A DNA stretch of 32,313 nucleotides from Candidatus Segetimicrobium genomatis (GTDB lineage Bacteria; Sysuimicrobiota; Sysuimicrobiia; Sysuimicrobiales; Kaftiobacteriaceae), in NCBI GenBank assembly GCA_005882295.1, contig VBAI01000072.1, positions 1-32,313 on the forward strand, written 5' to 3'. The notes under the pieces are model-generated. The model saw only the letters and a list, made by a program, of their open reading frames with translations. It did no database searches and was not told where the DNA came from. The position numbers were made by a program, and so were the translations under genes. Positions 24,594 through 32,313 of this stretch are shown here, piece after piece (positions within the stretch are counted from its first letter, which is position 1; each line of letters begins with the position of its first letter).

Positions 24594-26170
24594 CAGCTCG
24601 TCCAGATCCTCATTGGGATCTGCGGCGGCGGCGCGATGCAGAGTCCGTCAGTGTAGAGGAGGAGTGTACTGCCGGGCCATAGCTGCGCTGATTGCTCATG
24701 GTACGACGGCATCCGCAGCGCCCCCAGCGGCGGCGCCCCACCCTCCAGGTACGCCGCGCGGCCGTCAGGGGCCACGGCCAGCGGCGGGGGGTGGCCGGCG
24801 TTGGTGAAACGCACCGTCTGGGTGGCCGGATCGAAGATGAGGTAGACCAGCGTCGCCATCTCCCCCGGCTCGATCAACATGGCCAGCCGCTGCACCACCT
24901 CGGCAGGGCTGTATCCTTCCACCGCGTACGCCCGTAGGGCGCTGCGGAGCTCGGCCATCAAGGCGGCCACGCGCACACCCCGCCCGGCGACGTCACCCAT
25001 GACCAGCCCGACCGTGCCACGCGGCAGCACGAAGAGATCGTACCAGTCGCCGCCCACCGCCTCCGGGCTCGCCGCCAGATACCGGGCGGCGGAGGCGAGG
25101 CCGGGAATCGGCGGAAGGCGTTGCGGCAGCAGGCTGCGCTGCAGCGTTTCGGCGATGCGCCGCTCCTGCTCGTACAACCGGGCGTTATCGATCGCCAGCG
25201 CCGCCCGGCGCGCCAGTTCCTCCACCAGGGCCAGGTCGTCGCGCGTGTACTGGCGGTTGGACTCGGCGGTGAGAAACGCGATGACACCCAGCGTGCGGCC
25301 GCGCGCCACGAGCGGGACAATGATCAGCGAGACCGAGCCCAGCGTGCGAGCCACACTGAGCTCCTCGGTGTGGGGCCCCAATCCGCGGGCCCATTCCTCA
25401 GAAATCTCCGGCACGAGTAACGCCTGGCCGGTCCGCAGCACCGTGGCCGTGGGCTCGGAGACGACCGCGTTGAATGGATACCGCTCCAACAGCTTGCGCA
25501 GCCGCTGTTCTTTGGCAGGATCCGAATGCACAACTTCCACGCGGCGCACCTGACCGTCGGATTCGGCCAGGAAGGTCATACACATGTCGGCGAGCCGCGG
25601 GACCGCCAGCCGCGCGATGCTCTTCAGCGTGGCCTCAGAATCCAGCGAGGCGGTGAGGATGCGGCTGGCATCGGCCAGGAACTGCAGTTCGCGGGTGCGC
25701 TCCTGGATGGTCCGTTCCAGATCGCTGGCGTGCCGCTCCAGCGTGTGCTGCTGGTCATCCAGCTGGCGCTTGTACTGCCTGGCCTGCATGGCCCGGATGA
25801 GCGAGGCCACAAAGTACTCGCGGTCAATAGGCTTCTGGATGAAGTCGTAGGCGCCGCCGCGCAACGCCTGCACGGCCAGATCGTGCTCGCCGTGCCCGGT
25901 GATCAGCAGCGTCGGCGTGTCCGGCCGCAAGGCCTTGATCTGCGCCAGCAGGGCCAAGCCGTCGGTCCCGGGCATCTTGATGTCCGTGACGATAGCCTCG
26001 TAGTCGACCTCTGTGATGCGCTGCAGCGCCCGCTCCGCGGAGTCGCAGGTCTCCACGTTCACCTCCTCCATCCGCAGCCGCAACGCCTCCGGCAGCGCCT
26101 GCAGCAGCACGGGGTCGTCGTCGACCAGGAGGATCAGTTTTGTGGAGACCCGTTCAGGAGCCACGATCAT
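24569..26170 (-). CDS. REC-GAF-SpoIIE (PP2C) phosphatase, prematurely terminated
   Basis: REC (LLVDDDPVLLQAL...IVTDIKMPG), GAF, PP2C (GGDWYDLFVLPRGTVGLVMGDVAGRG...GSTLLLYTDGL) then non-homologous tail CIAPPPQIPMRIWTSWWTACWAR*. Confidence 0.85.
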   Translation of the reverse strand: MIVAPERVSTKLILLVDDDPVLLQALPEALRLRMEEVNVETCDSAERALQRITEVDYEAIVTDIKMPGTDGLALLAQIKALRPDTPTLLITGHGEHDLAVQALRGGAYDFIQKPIDREYFVASLIRAMQARQYKRQLDDQQHTLERHASDLERTIQERTRELQFLADASRILTASLDSEATLKSIARLAVPRLADMCMTFLAESDGQVRRVEVVHSDPAKEQRLRKLLERYPFNAVVSEPTATVLRTGQALLVPEISEEWARGLGPHTEELSVARTLGSVSLIIVPLVARGRTLGVIAFLTAESNRQYTRDDLALVEELARRAALAIDNARLYEQERRIAETLQRSLLPQRLPPIPGLASAARYLAASPEAVGGDWYDLFVLPRGTVGLVMGDVAGRGVRVAALMAELRSALRAYAVEGYSPAEVVQRLAMLIEPGEMATLVYLIFDPATQTVRFTNAGHPPPLAVAPDGRAAYLEGGAPPLGALRMPSYHEQSAQLWPGSTLLLYTDGLCIAPPPQIPMRIWTSWWTACWAR

Positions 26171-27168
26171 TGCCGCGCCAATGGCAACTGAATCATGAAT
26201 GTGGCGCCCTCGCCTGGAGGGCTGCTCGCCTCGATGGTGCCTTGATGATCTTTGATGATCCCGTAGGCGATGGAGAGGCCCAACCCCGTCCCGTGCCCGA
26301 CTTCCTTGGTCGTGAAGAACGGGTCGAAGATCCGCTGCTCCAACCCCTTCGGGATCCCCGGGCCGGTGTCGGAGAACGTGAGGTCCACGCGCTCCTGGCT
26401 GACCGCGCTGCGGATGCGGAGCACCTTGACGGGCGCGCTGGCCAGCGCATCCCGGGCGTTGGCGAGCACGTTCATGAACACCTGCTCGAGCTGGATGGGG
26501 CTGCCCGTGACCACGGGATTGGCAGTACTCAGGTCGAGGTCAATGGTAATATCCCGCAGCCGCAGCTGCTCGCGGAGGAGATCCAGCGCACGCAGCACAA
26601 CCTCGTTGATCGCCACCTCTTCGTACCCGACCGGAGCGAGGCGGCCGAAGGTACGCAGGTGCGAGATGATCTCCGTGGCCTTGCGTACTTGTTGCACCGC
26701 GGCATGGAGGTCGGCCAGCACGCGCCCCTTGTCCAGCCGGCCCAGTTCCACGAGGTCGATGATGTTCCCCAGGAAGAGCCCGATGTTGTTCAGCGGGTTG
26801 TTCAGCTCGTGGGCAATGCCGGTGGTCAGTTCGCCGAGCGTGGCCAGCTTGCCGGCCTGGACCAGTTGCTCCTGTTTGTCACGCAGCTCCTGCTCGCGCC
26901 GGGCGATTTCCTCCGTGGTCTTGCGCAGATCGTCCATGATGTGGATCAACGCCTTGCGCGCGTGCTCCAGCCGGAGATTGGACTGGTGCTGGTCCTGCAG
27001 GATGTGCAGCATCGCGCGGCGGTGGTCCTCGCGCAGCCGCAGCCGCTGGTCCAGGGTCTGCACCAGCCGGCGCAGCCGATCGACCTCGAGCCGTAGCTCG
27101 GCGTCGCGCGGTTCAGCGGGGCCGGTCGCCGCCGCCCGGACAGACGGGGCCACCTGCGCGGTGGACAT
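26167..27168 (-). CDS. Histidine kinase (HisKA-HATPase)
   Basis: LGELTTGIAHELNNPLNNIGLFLGNI...QLEQVFMNVLANARDAL...FSDTGPGIPKGLEQRIFDPFFTTKEVGHGTGLGLSIAYGII. Confidence 0.94.
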   Translation of the reverse strand: MSTAQVAPSVRAAATGPAEPRDAELRLEVDRLRRLVQTLDQRLRLREDHRRAMLHILQDQHQSNLRLEHARKALIHIMDDLRKTTEEIARREQELRDKQEQLVQAGKLATLGELTTGIAHELNNPLNNIGLFLGNIIDLVELGRLDKGRVLADLHAAVQQVRKATEIISHLRTFGRLAPVGYEEVAINEVVLRALDLLREQLRLRDITIDLDLSTANPVVTGSPIQLEQVFMNVLANARDALASAPVKVLRIRSAVSQERVDLTFSDTGPGIPKGLEQRIFDPFFTTKEVGHGTGLGLSIAYGIIKDHQGTIEASSPPGEGATFMIQLPLARQ

Positions 27169-28508
27169 CAGGACGCGCCTCGCTCGGTTCGCAGGCGCGC
27201 GACGTCCGCCCGCACCTGCTCCAGCTCCTTCTCCAGCGCGATCATCTTCAGCTCACGGCCGACCACGACTTCCTCGAACTTTTCCAGCTCCAGGACCTTC
27301 TCTTGCAGCTCGGTGCGCGACTTCACCAGATCGCGCACCACCTGCTCGTACTCGCGCATATCCCGCAGGATGCCGATCGCGCCGATCACGCGGCCATCCA
27401 GGTCGCGTAGGTTGCTGGCGTTGAGGGTCGTGGGAATGACCTCGCCGCTGGCGCTGCGGGGGTTCAGGCGGACGTTGCGCGTGACCCCACGCTCCACGAC
27501 CTCCCGCAGGGCGGCGACAAACTCCTGCGTCTCCTGAGGGGAGATAAACCGCGACAGCGACTGCTCGATCAGTTCATCCGGCCGGAACCCCAGCAGCTCG
27601 GAGCAGGCGTCGTTGACCTGGAGGATCTTGCCTTCCAGGTCGGACACGAACACCGGGTCTGGGGCGTTCTTGATCAGGCTCTCTGCGTAGGCGCGCGCCT
27701 TGTCCAGCTCGCGCATGTCCCGCAGGATGCCGATCGCGCCGATCGCCCTCCCCTCCACATCGCGCAGGGCGCTGGCGTTGAGGGTCGTAGGGATGACCTC
27801 GCCGGTCGCGCTGCGGGGGTTCAGACGGGCGTCGCGTGTAACCCCGCGCTCCACGACCTCCCGCAGGGCCACGACGAACTCTTTTGTCTCTTGGGGAGAG
27901 ATGAACCGCGACAGCGACTGCTCGATCAGTTCATCCGGCCGGAACCCCAGCAGCTCGGAGCAGGCGTCGTTGACCTGGAGGATCTTGCCTTCCAGGTCGG
28001 AGACGAACACCGGGTCTGGGGCGTTTTTGATCAGGCTCTCTGCGTAGGCGCGCGCCTTGTCCAGCTCGCGCATGTCCCGCAGGATGCCGATCGCGCCGAT
28101 CACGTTCCCATCACCGTCCCGCAGCGCGGACGCGTTCAGCGTCGTGGGGATGACCTCGCCCATCGCGCTGCGTGGGCTAAGCACGACGTTGCGCGTGACG
28201 CCACGCTCCACCACCTCTCGCAACGCCGCCAGGAACTCTTGCGTCTCATGAGCCGAGATGAAACGCGACAGCGACTGCTCAATGAGTTCGGCCGGCCGGA
28301 ACCCCAGCAGTTCATACACCGCATCGTTGGCCTGCAGAATCTTCCCTTCGAGATCGGCGACGAACACCGGATCCGGGGCGTTGCGGATGATGATGTTTGC
28401 GTCTAGTTGCGCGTGCGACCTGATCCCATCCCTCTCTGCATCTGTCATCGTCTCCGGCACGCCGACAGACGTGCCGGCCTTGTCGATGACACCCTTACGT
28501 CTGGCCAT
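27168..28508 (-). CDS. Protein with three tandem near-identical PAS domains and C-terminal coiled coil
   Basis: Three copies of NAPDPVFVxDLEGKILQxNDAxxELLGFRPxELIEQSLSRFIS...GAIGILRDMRE. Confidence 0.92.
   Translation of the reverse strand: MARRKGVIDKAGTSVGVPETMTDAERDGIRSHAQLDANIIIRNAPDPVFVADLEGKILQANDAVYELLGFRPAELIEQSLSRFISAHETQEFLAALREVVERGVTRNVVLSPRSAMGEVIPTTLNASALRDGDGNVIGAIGILRDMRELDKARAYAESLIKNAPDPVFVSDLEGKILQVNDACSELLGFRPDELIEQSLSRFISPQETKEFVVALREVVERGVTRDARLNPRSATGEVIPTTLNASALRDVEGRAIGAIGILRDMRELDKARAYAESLIKNAPDPVFVSDLEGKILQVNDACSELLGFRPDELIEQSLSRFISPQETQEFVAALREVVERGVTRNVRLNPRSASGEVIPTTLNASNLRDLDGRVIGAIGILRDMREYEQVVRDLVKSRTELQEKVLELEKFEEVVVGRELKMIALEKELEQVRADVARLRTERGAS
27355..28440. 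repeat. Three ~360-bp intragenic tandem repeats (PAS-coding units)
   Basis: Block cgcatRtcccgcaggatgccgatcgcgccgatc recurs at about 27355, 27714 and 28074. Confidence 0.85.
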
Positions 28509-28760
28509 CGCGGGATCCCCCTTTTCCCATCGCCGGAAGAGAATCCGGCGTCAGACCGGCGCCAAGATCAATAAATTTTTCCCCCCAGACACTGGGGGTT
28601 AACCCTCCAAGCGGACATGAAAAAGCCCTGGCGGGACGTCTTCCTAACTCGCGGCCATTGAACTGCTGTTTGTAGGTAATTCGAGGGATGCGAGAGAGGG
28701 AAAGACCCGATACGATTGGTCACGAGCCGCCTTCGAGACGACTCAAAAGGCTTGCGGAAC

Positions 28761-28858
28761 GACCCCATCCGATAAAGGCAAACCCGTCGTGAGGCGGGGA
28801 CGCAAAGCCGCGGGTCAGGTGGGAAACCTGACAGCCGGGCTGCCGAAGAAGGGGAAGT
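28761..28858 (+). promoter_or_regulatory. Cyclic di-GMP-I (GEMM-I) riboswitch aptamer 1
   Basis: GACCCCATCCGATAAAGGCAAACCCGTCGTGAGGCGGGGACGCAAAGCCGCGGGTCAGGTGGGAAACCTGACAGCCGGGCTGCCGAAGAAGGGG: conserved GGCAAACC, GGACGCAAAGCC, AGCCGGGCTGCCGA. Confidence 0.93.
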
Positions 28859-28866
28859 TCGGACTT

Positions 28867-28894
28867 GGCGGTCTTCCGCACCGAGGAGACCGCC
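28867..28894 (+). promoter_or_regulatory. Shine-Dalgarno-sequestering hairpin (riboswitch 1 expression platform)
   Basis: GGCGGTCT TCCGCACCGAGG AGACCGCC immediately before ATG 28895; the purine-rich GAGGAG lies in the 3' arm. Confidence 0.7.
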
Positions 28895-31570
28895 ATGTTT
28901 TGTGTTCGAGCATCTGGTATTCGCCGGTGCGTGCCTGCCGTGCTGATTCTGGTGATGGCTGCGGCGACGGTGTCTATCCCCGCGCCCGCCGTCGTCCGGG
29001 CCGCCACCCTCCCCGAACTCCCCCGCGTGTACCTCGACACCACTGTGATCCCGCCCACCGGACGCATTCTCACCGTCCCCGCCGGCGGTGATGTGCAGGG
29101 TGCGCTGAATGCAGCCCAATCGGGCGATGTCGTCGAACTGCAGGCCGGCGCGGCATTCCTCGGATCCTTCTCGCTGCCCCGCCGCACCGGGTGGGTGACC
29201 GTGCGCTCCTCAGCGTGGGCCAGCCTCCCCCCGCCCGGGACCCGCGCCACCCCTGCTCACGCGCCCCTCATGGCCAAGCTCGACGGCGGGGGAAGTGTCG
29301 TCCTGCAGGGTGGGTCGCATGTCCGCCTGATTGGCCTGGAGCTCACCAGCGCCACCACCGGCAGCATCGTGGAGCTGGGAGGCGCGGACAACATCGTCGT
29401 GGATCGATCCTGGATTCACGGCACTCCCACGGGCGACGTCCGGCATGGGATCCAGGCGAACGGCAGCAGGATTGCGGTTGTGGATTCTGCCATCACCGAC
29501 ATCCATCACCGCAGCGCCGACGCGCAGGCCATCGACGCCTACGATGGGTGGGGACCCTTCAAAATCGTGAATAACTACCTCCAGGCCTCCGGGGAGAACG
29601 TCCTCTTCGGCGGCTGGGATCCCAGCACGTCGGGGCTGGTGGCCTCCGACATCGAGGTCAGGGGCAACTACTTCACCAAGCCCCTGTCCTGGAAGGCCGA
29701 CGATCCCTCCTATGCGGGCACCCGCTGGGTGGTCAAAAACCTCTTCGAGCTCAAGAACGCGCAGCGCGTCGTGATCGATGGCAACATCTTTGAGTACAAC
29801 TGGACTCAGGCGGATCAGGGCGGCTTCGCGATCCTCTTCACCCCCCGCAATCAGACCGGAGCCGCCCCCTGGTCCACAGTGCAGGACGTCACCTTCATCC
29901 ACAACATCGTGCGGCACTCCACCGCCGGCGTCCAACTCATGGGCTGGGACAACCTCTACCCCAGCCAGCAACTCCAACGTGTCCTTATCCAGCACAATCT
30001 CTTTCTCAACATCGGCGAGTTCCCCGATTCGGTGTATGGGGTCTACACGGGTATGCTCTTTAACGTCTGGGATGGACCCGCCGACCTGACCATCGACCAT
30101 AACACGACCTTCCAGACTGCGCTTCCTCTCTACGCCATGACCCATATCGCCAGTTATTGGCCGGGCACTGGATTCCGGTATACCAACAGCATCACCAACA
30201 GCGCCGCCGGCAACTGGACCACGTGGTTGAATACCTACTTCCCCGGCGCGGTCTTTACCAACGATGCGATGATCGGGGGTACGGCGGGGAGCTACCCGGC
30301 AGGCAACTTTTTCCCGGCCTCGCTCGATTCGGTCGGCTTCGCCAACCTCGCCGGGGGGGACTACCACCTCGCCCCCACGAGCCCCTACAAGAACGCCGCT
30401 ACCGACGGCAAAGATCCCGGCGCCGATATCGATGCCTTGACGGCGGCCACGGCCAGCGCCCTCAGCGGGGGTGGAACCGGGGGCGGCCCTGCTCCCTCCC
30501 CAGTCTCAGTCTCCCCAAGTAACGTCGCTTTCGGTCTAGTGACGGTAGGCACGACCAGCCCGGCGGCGGATATTCAGGCTTTCAATCCCAGCGCGGCCGG
30601 GGTGACGCTCAGCAGCGTCGCCATTACCGGCCCGTTCGTGATCACCCAGAACCATTGCCTGGCGACGAACACCTGGAACGGCGTCATCCCTCCAGGCACA
30701 CACTGCGACATGTTCGTGGTCTTTGCCCCGGCGGTGGGCGGCGCGGCGACCGGCAGGCTGAACATCAGCGTGGCGGGCAGCGTGTATCCGGTGATGCTGT
30801 CCGGCACAGGCGCGGCTGCGGCGGACACCACGCCGCCGTCAATCCCATCCGGCCTGACCGCCACCGTCATCAGTTCCTCGCAGATCACCCTGGCCTGGTC
30901 GCCGTCGACCGACAATGTGGCGGTCTCCGGGTACAACGTCTTCAGAAATGGCACCCTCATCGGGATCGTCAGAAGCACGACTGGCTATCAGGATGCGGGA
31001 CTGTCGGCAGCGACGACCTATGGCTACATGGTGGCAGCGTTTGATGCGGCCGGCAATACATCGGCACCGTCGTCGCCGGCATCGGCCACCACCACGCCGG
31101 CGGGGAGTCGGTCGCCCTATGGAGGGGCGCCCTGGGCCATACCTGGGGTGGTCCAGGCCGAGAACTTCGACGTCGGAGGGGAGGGTGTCGCGTACCATGA
31201 CACCACGCCGGGTAACCAGGGCGGGCAATACCGCATGGATGTCGACGTCGATATCATTGCCGACAACGGCCGCTACGTTATCAATAACTTCCAGACTGGG
31301 GAATGGCTGGAGTATACAATCAACGTCACGGCGACGGGAGTATATCGGATCGAGGTGCTGGTCAGCAGCCAGTTCAGTGCAAGCCGGTTTCGCATGGCGC
31401 TCGACGGACAGAACGTGACTGGCTCGCTATCTGTTCCGAATACGGGGAGTTGGCACACCTTCCAATGGGTGGGGGCGAGCGGGGTGGGGCTGACGATGGG
31501 TCTGCACGTCCTGCGGGTCTATGCGGACCAGCAGTACTTCAACCTCGATGCCATCCGCATCAGAAAATGA
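28895..31570 (+). CDS. Large secreted protein: parallel beta-helix, ASPM/SPD-2/Hydin-like domain, FN3, C-terminal CBM6-like domain
   Basis: Signal peptide; beta-helix repeats (RVVIDGNIFEYN, VLIQHNLFLNI); SPSNVAFGLVTVGTTSPAADIQAFNPS; FN3 DTTPPSIPSGLTATVISSSQITLAWSPSTDNVAVSGYNVFRNG; CBM6 AENFDVGGEGVAYHDTTPGNQGGQYRMDVDVDI...NLDAIRIRK. Confidence 0.88.
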   Translation: MFCVRASGIRRCVPAVLILVMAAATVSIPAPAVVRAATLPELPRVYLDTTVIPPTGRILTVPAGGDVQGALNAAQSGDVVELQAGAAFLGSFSLPRRTGWVTVRSSAWASLPPPGTRATPAHAPLMAKLDGGGSVVLQGGSHVRLIGLELTSATTGSIVELGGADNIVVDRSWIHGTPTGDVRHGIQANGSRIAVVDSAITDIHHRSADAQAIDAYDGWGPFKIVNNYLQASGENVLFGGWDPSTSGLVASDIEVRGNYFTKPLSWKADDPSYAGTRWVVKNLFELKNAQRVVIDGNIFEYNWTQADQGGFAILFTPRNQTGAAPWSTVQDVTFIHNIVRHSTAGVQLMGWDNLYPSQQLQRVLIQHNLFLNIGEFPDSVYGVYTGMLFNVWDGPADLTIDHNTTFQTALPLYAMTHIASYWPGTGFRYTNSITNSAAGNWTTWLNTYFPGAVFTNDAMIGGTAGSYPAGNFFPASLDSVGFANLAGGDYHLAPTSPYKNAATDGKDPGADIDALTAATASALSGGGTGGGPAPSPVSVSPSNVAFGLVTVGTTSPAADIQAFNPSAAGVTLSSVAITGPFVITQNHCLATNTWNGVIPPGTHCDMFVVFAPAVGGAATGRLNISVAGSVYPVMLSGTGAAAADTTPPSIPSGLTATVISSSQITLAWSPSTDNVAVSGYNVFRNGTLIGIVRSTTGYQDAGLSAATTYGYMVAAFDAAGNTSAPSSPASATTTPAGSRSPYGGAPWAIPGVVQAENFDVGGEGVAYHDTTPGNQGGQYRMDVDVDIIADNGRYVINNFQTGEWLEYTINVTATGVYRIEVLVSSQFSASRFRMALDGQNVTGSLSVPNTGSWHTFQWVGASGVGLTMGLHVLRVYADQQYFNLDAIRIRK

Positions 31571-31817
31571 CACCGCAGAAAAACCGGCGCTGACGAGGGA
31601 GGGTTATCCCCCAGGCAGCATACCAAACGCGTGTGCGGTTCGTAAGCATCCGCGTCGCTAATTTGAGCGAGATAAGAGAGAAGATCGCCCGTATAGCGAA
31701 CAACCGCTTCCCTTGACGTAAAGTAAGCCCCGTGGTCCAATATAGGAGAAACCCTTAAATATCGGCTGGAATTCACCTTACTTGAATCGTGAAGTTTCAG
31801 CTAGCATACCGCGGATA

Positions 31818-31913
31818 GACCCCATCCGATAAAGGCACCCCGCCTGTGAAGGCGGTCCGCAAAGCCACGGGTCAGGTGATGAACCTGACAGCCGGGCTGC
31901 CGAAGAAGGGGAT
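31818..31913 (+). promoter_or_regulatory. Cyclic di-GMP-I (GEMM-I) riboswitch aptamer 2
   Basis: GACCCCATCCGATAAAGGCACCCCGCCTGTGAAGGCGGTCCGCAAAGCCACGGGTCAGGTGATGAACCTGACAGCCGGGCTGCCGAAGAAGGGG. Confidence 0.92.
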
Positions 31914-31923
31914 ATTCGGAGCT

Positions 31924-31951
31924 GGCGGTCTTCCGCACCGGGGAGACCGCC
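31924..31951 (+). promoter_or_regulatory. Shine-Dalgarno-sequestering hairpin (riboswitch 2 expression platform)
   Basis: GGCGGTCT TCCGCACCGGGG AGACCGCC immediately before ATG 31952; same as copy 1 apart from the loop. Confidence 0.7.
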
Positions 31952-32313
31952 ATGTTTGTTGCTGGCCAAGCCATACGCGTCCGCACGCTACCCGCGCTGT
32001 TGATCGTCGCGGTCGCGATGCTTTCGCGGCCCGCTCTCCTGCCCGCGGCGAACGCTTCCGTGCTTCCGGAGCGTCCACGCGTCATTCTCGATACGACCTA
32101 CGTCCCCCCGACGGGCCGGACGCTGGCGGTGCCTGCCGGCGGCGATCTCCAGGCGGCCCTGAATGCCGCCGTCGGAGGGGATGTCATCACCCTGCAGGCC
32201 GGGGCGACGTTCTCGGGCCCGTTCACGCTTCCCAACAAGAGCGGCACCGGGTGGATCATCGTGCGCACCAGTGCCGCGGATAGCACCCTCCCGCCGCCGG
32301 GGACCCGCATTAC
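31952..32313 (+). CDS. Secreted beta-helix protein, paralogue of 28895..31570; truncated by right window edge
   Basis: MFVAGQAIRVRTLPALLIVAVAMLSRPALLPAANASVLPERPRVILDTTYVPPTGRTLAVPAGGDLQAALNAAVGGDVITLQAGATFSGPFTLPNKSGTGWIIVRTSAADSTLPPPGTRI. Confidence 0.85.
   Translation, partial: MFVAGQAIRVRTLPALLIVAVAMLSRPALLPAANASVLPERPRVILDTTYVPPTGRTLAVPAGGDLQAALNAAVGGDVITLQAGATFSGPFTLPNKSGTGWIIVRTSAADSTLPPPGTRI

Noticed and set aside
28582-28598. CCCCCAG-ACA-CTGGGGG hairpin as terminator
   Set aside because: Lacks a proper U-tract on either strand at the 3' side; position between divergent genes does not need a terminator.
29210-30367. 385-aa minus-strand ORF antisense to the beta-helix gene
   Set aside because: Mirror of the beta-helix coding sequence; no domain.
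31713-31746. TTGACG ... TATAGG as promoter for the second riboswitch
   Set aside because: Spacing (22 nt, or 19 nt to CAATAT) is outside the normal range; not convincing.

Overview
This is a 32.3 kb window of high-GC bacterial chromosome. It has no rRNA, tRNA, CRISPR or transposase that I can support. It is unusually dense in regulators. From left to right: (i) a minus-strand secretion/adhesion operon with two pilin-like proteins, a periplasmic chaperone-like protein and a beta-barrel usher-like protein that runs off the left edge; (ii) a minus-strand block with a roadblock/LC7 protein, a FliA/WhiG-type sigma factor, a GAF + degenerate GGDEF protein, RpoN (sigma-54), a REC-GAF-HD-GYP protein, an NtrC-type sigma-54 activator and a FlgN-like small protein; (iii) a pair of very short secreted paralogous peptides (48 and 49 aa), one of them absent from the ORF track as a standalone ORF and the other missing entirely, followed by a membrane histidine kinase and a receiver protein; (iv) a minus-strand XRE-TPR regulator with a LuxR-type HTH partner, preceded by an untracked 42-aa exported peptide, an RRNPP-like arrangement; (v) a cold shock protein, an SLH protein and an oligopeptide ABC importer (SBP plus two permeases); (vi) a PAS3 / histidine kinase / REC-GAF-SpoIIE / HATPase / STAS partner-switching operon with an apparent frameshift; (vii) two tandem modules of c-di-GMP-I (GEMM-I) riboswitch plus secreted beta-helix protein. 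Across the window I found five closely matching sigma-54 promoters (TGGYAYG-N4-TTGCTY), each placed upstream of a gene start, and four intergenic elements sharing one architecture (short 7-9 bp tandem repeats facing their reverse complements) but not one sequence. All family assignments are by eye; no database search was run.
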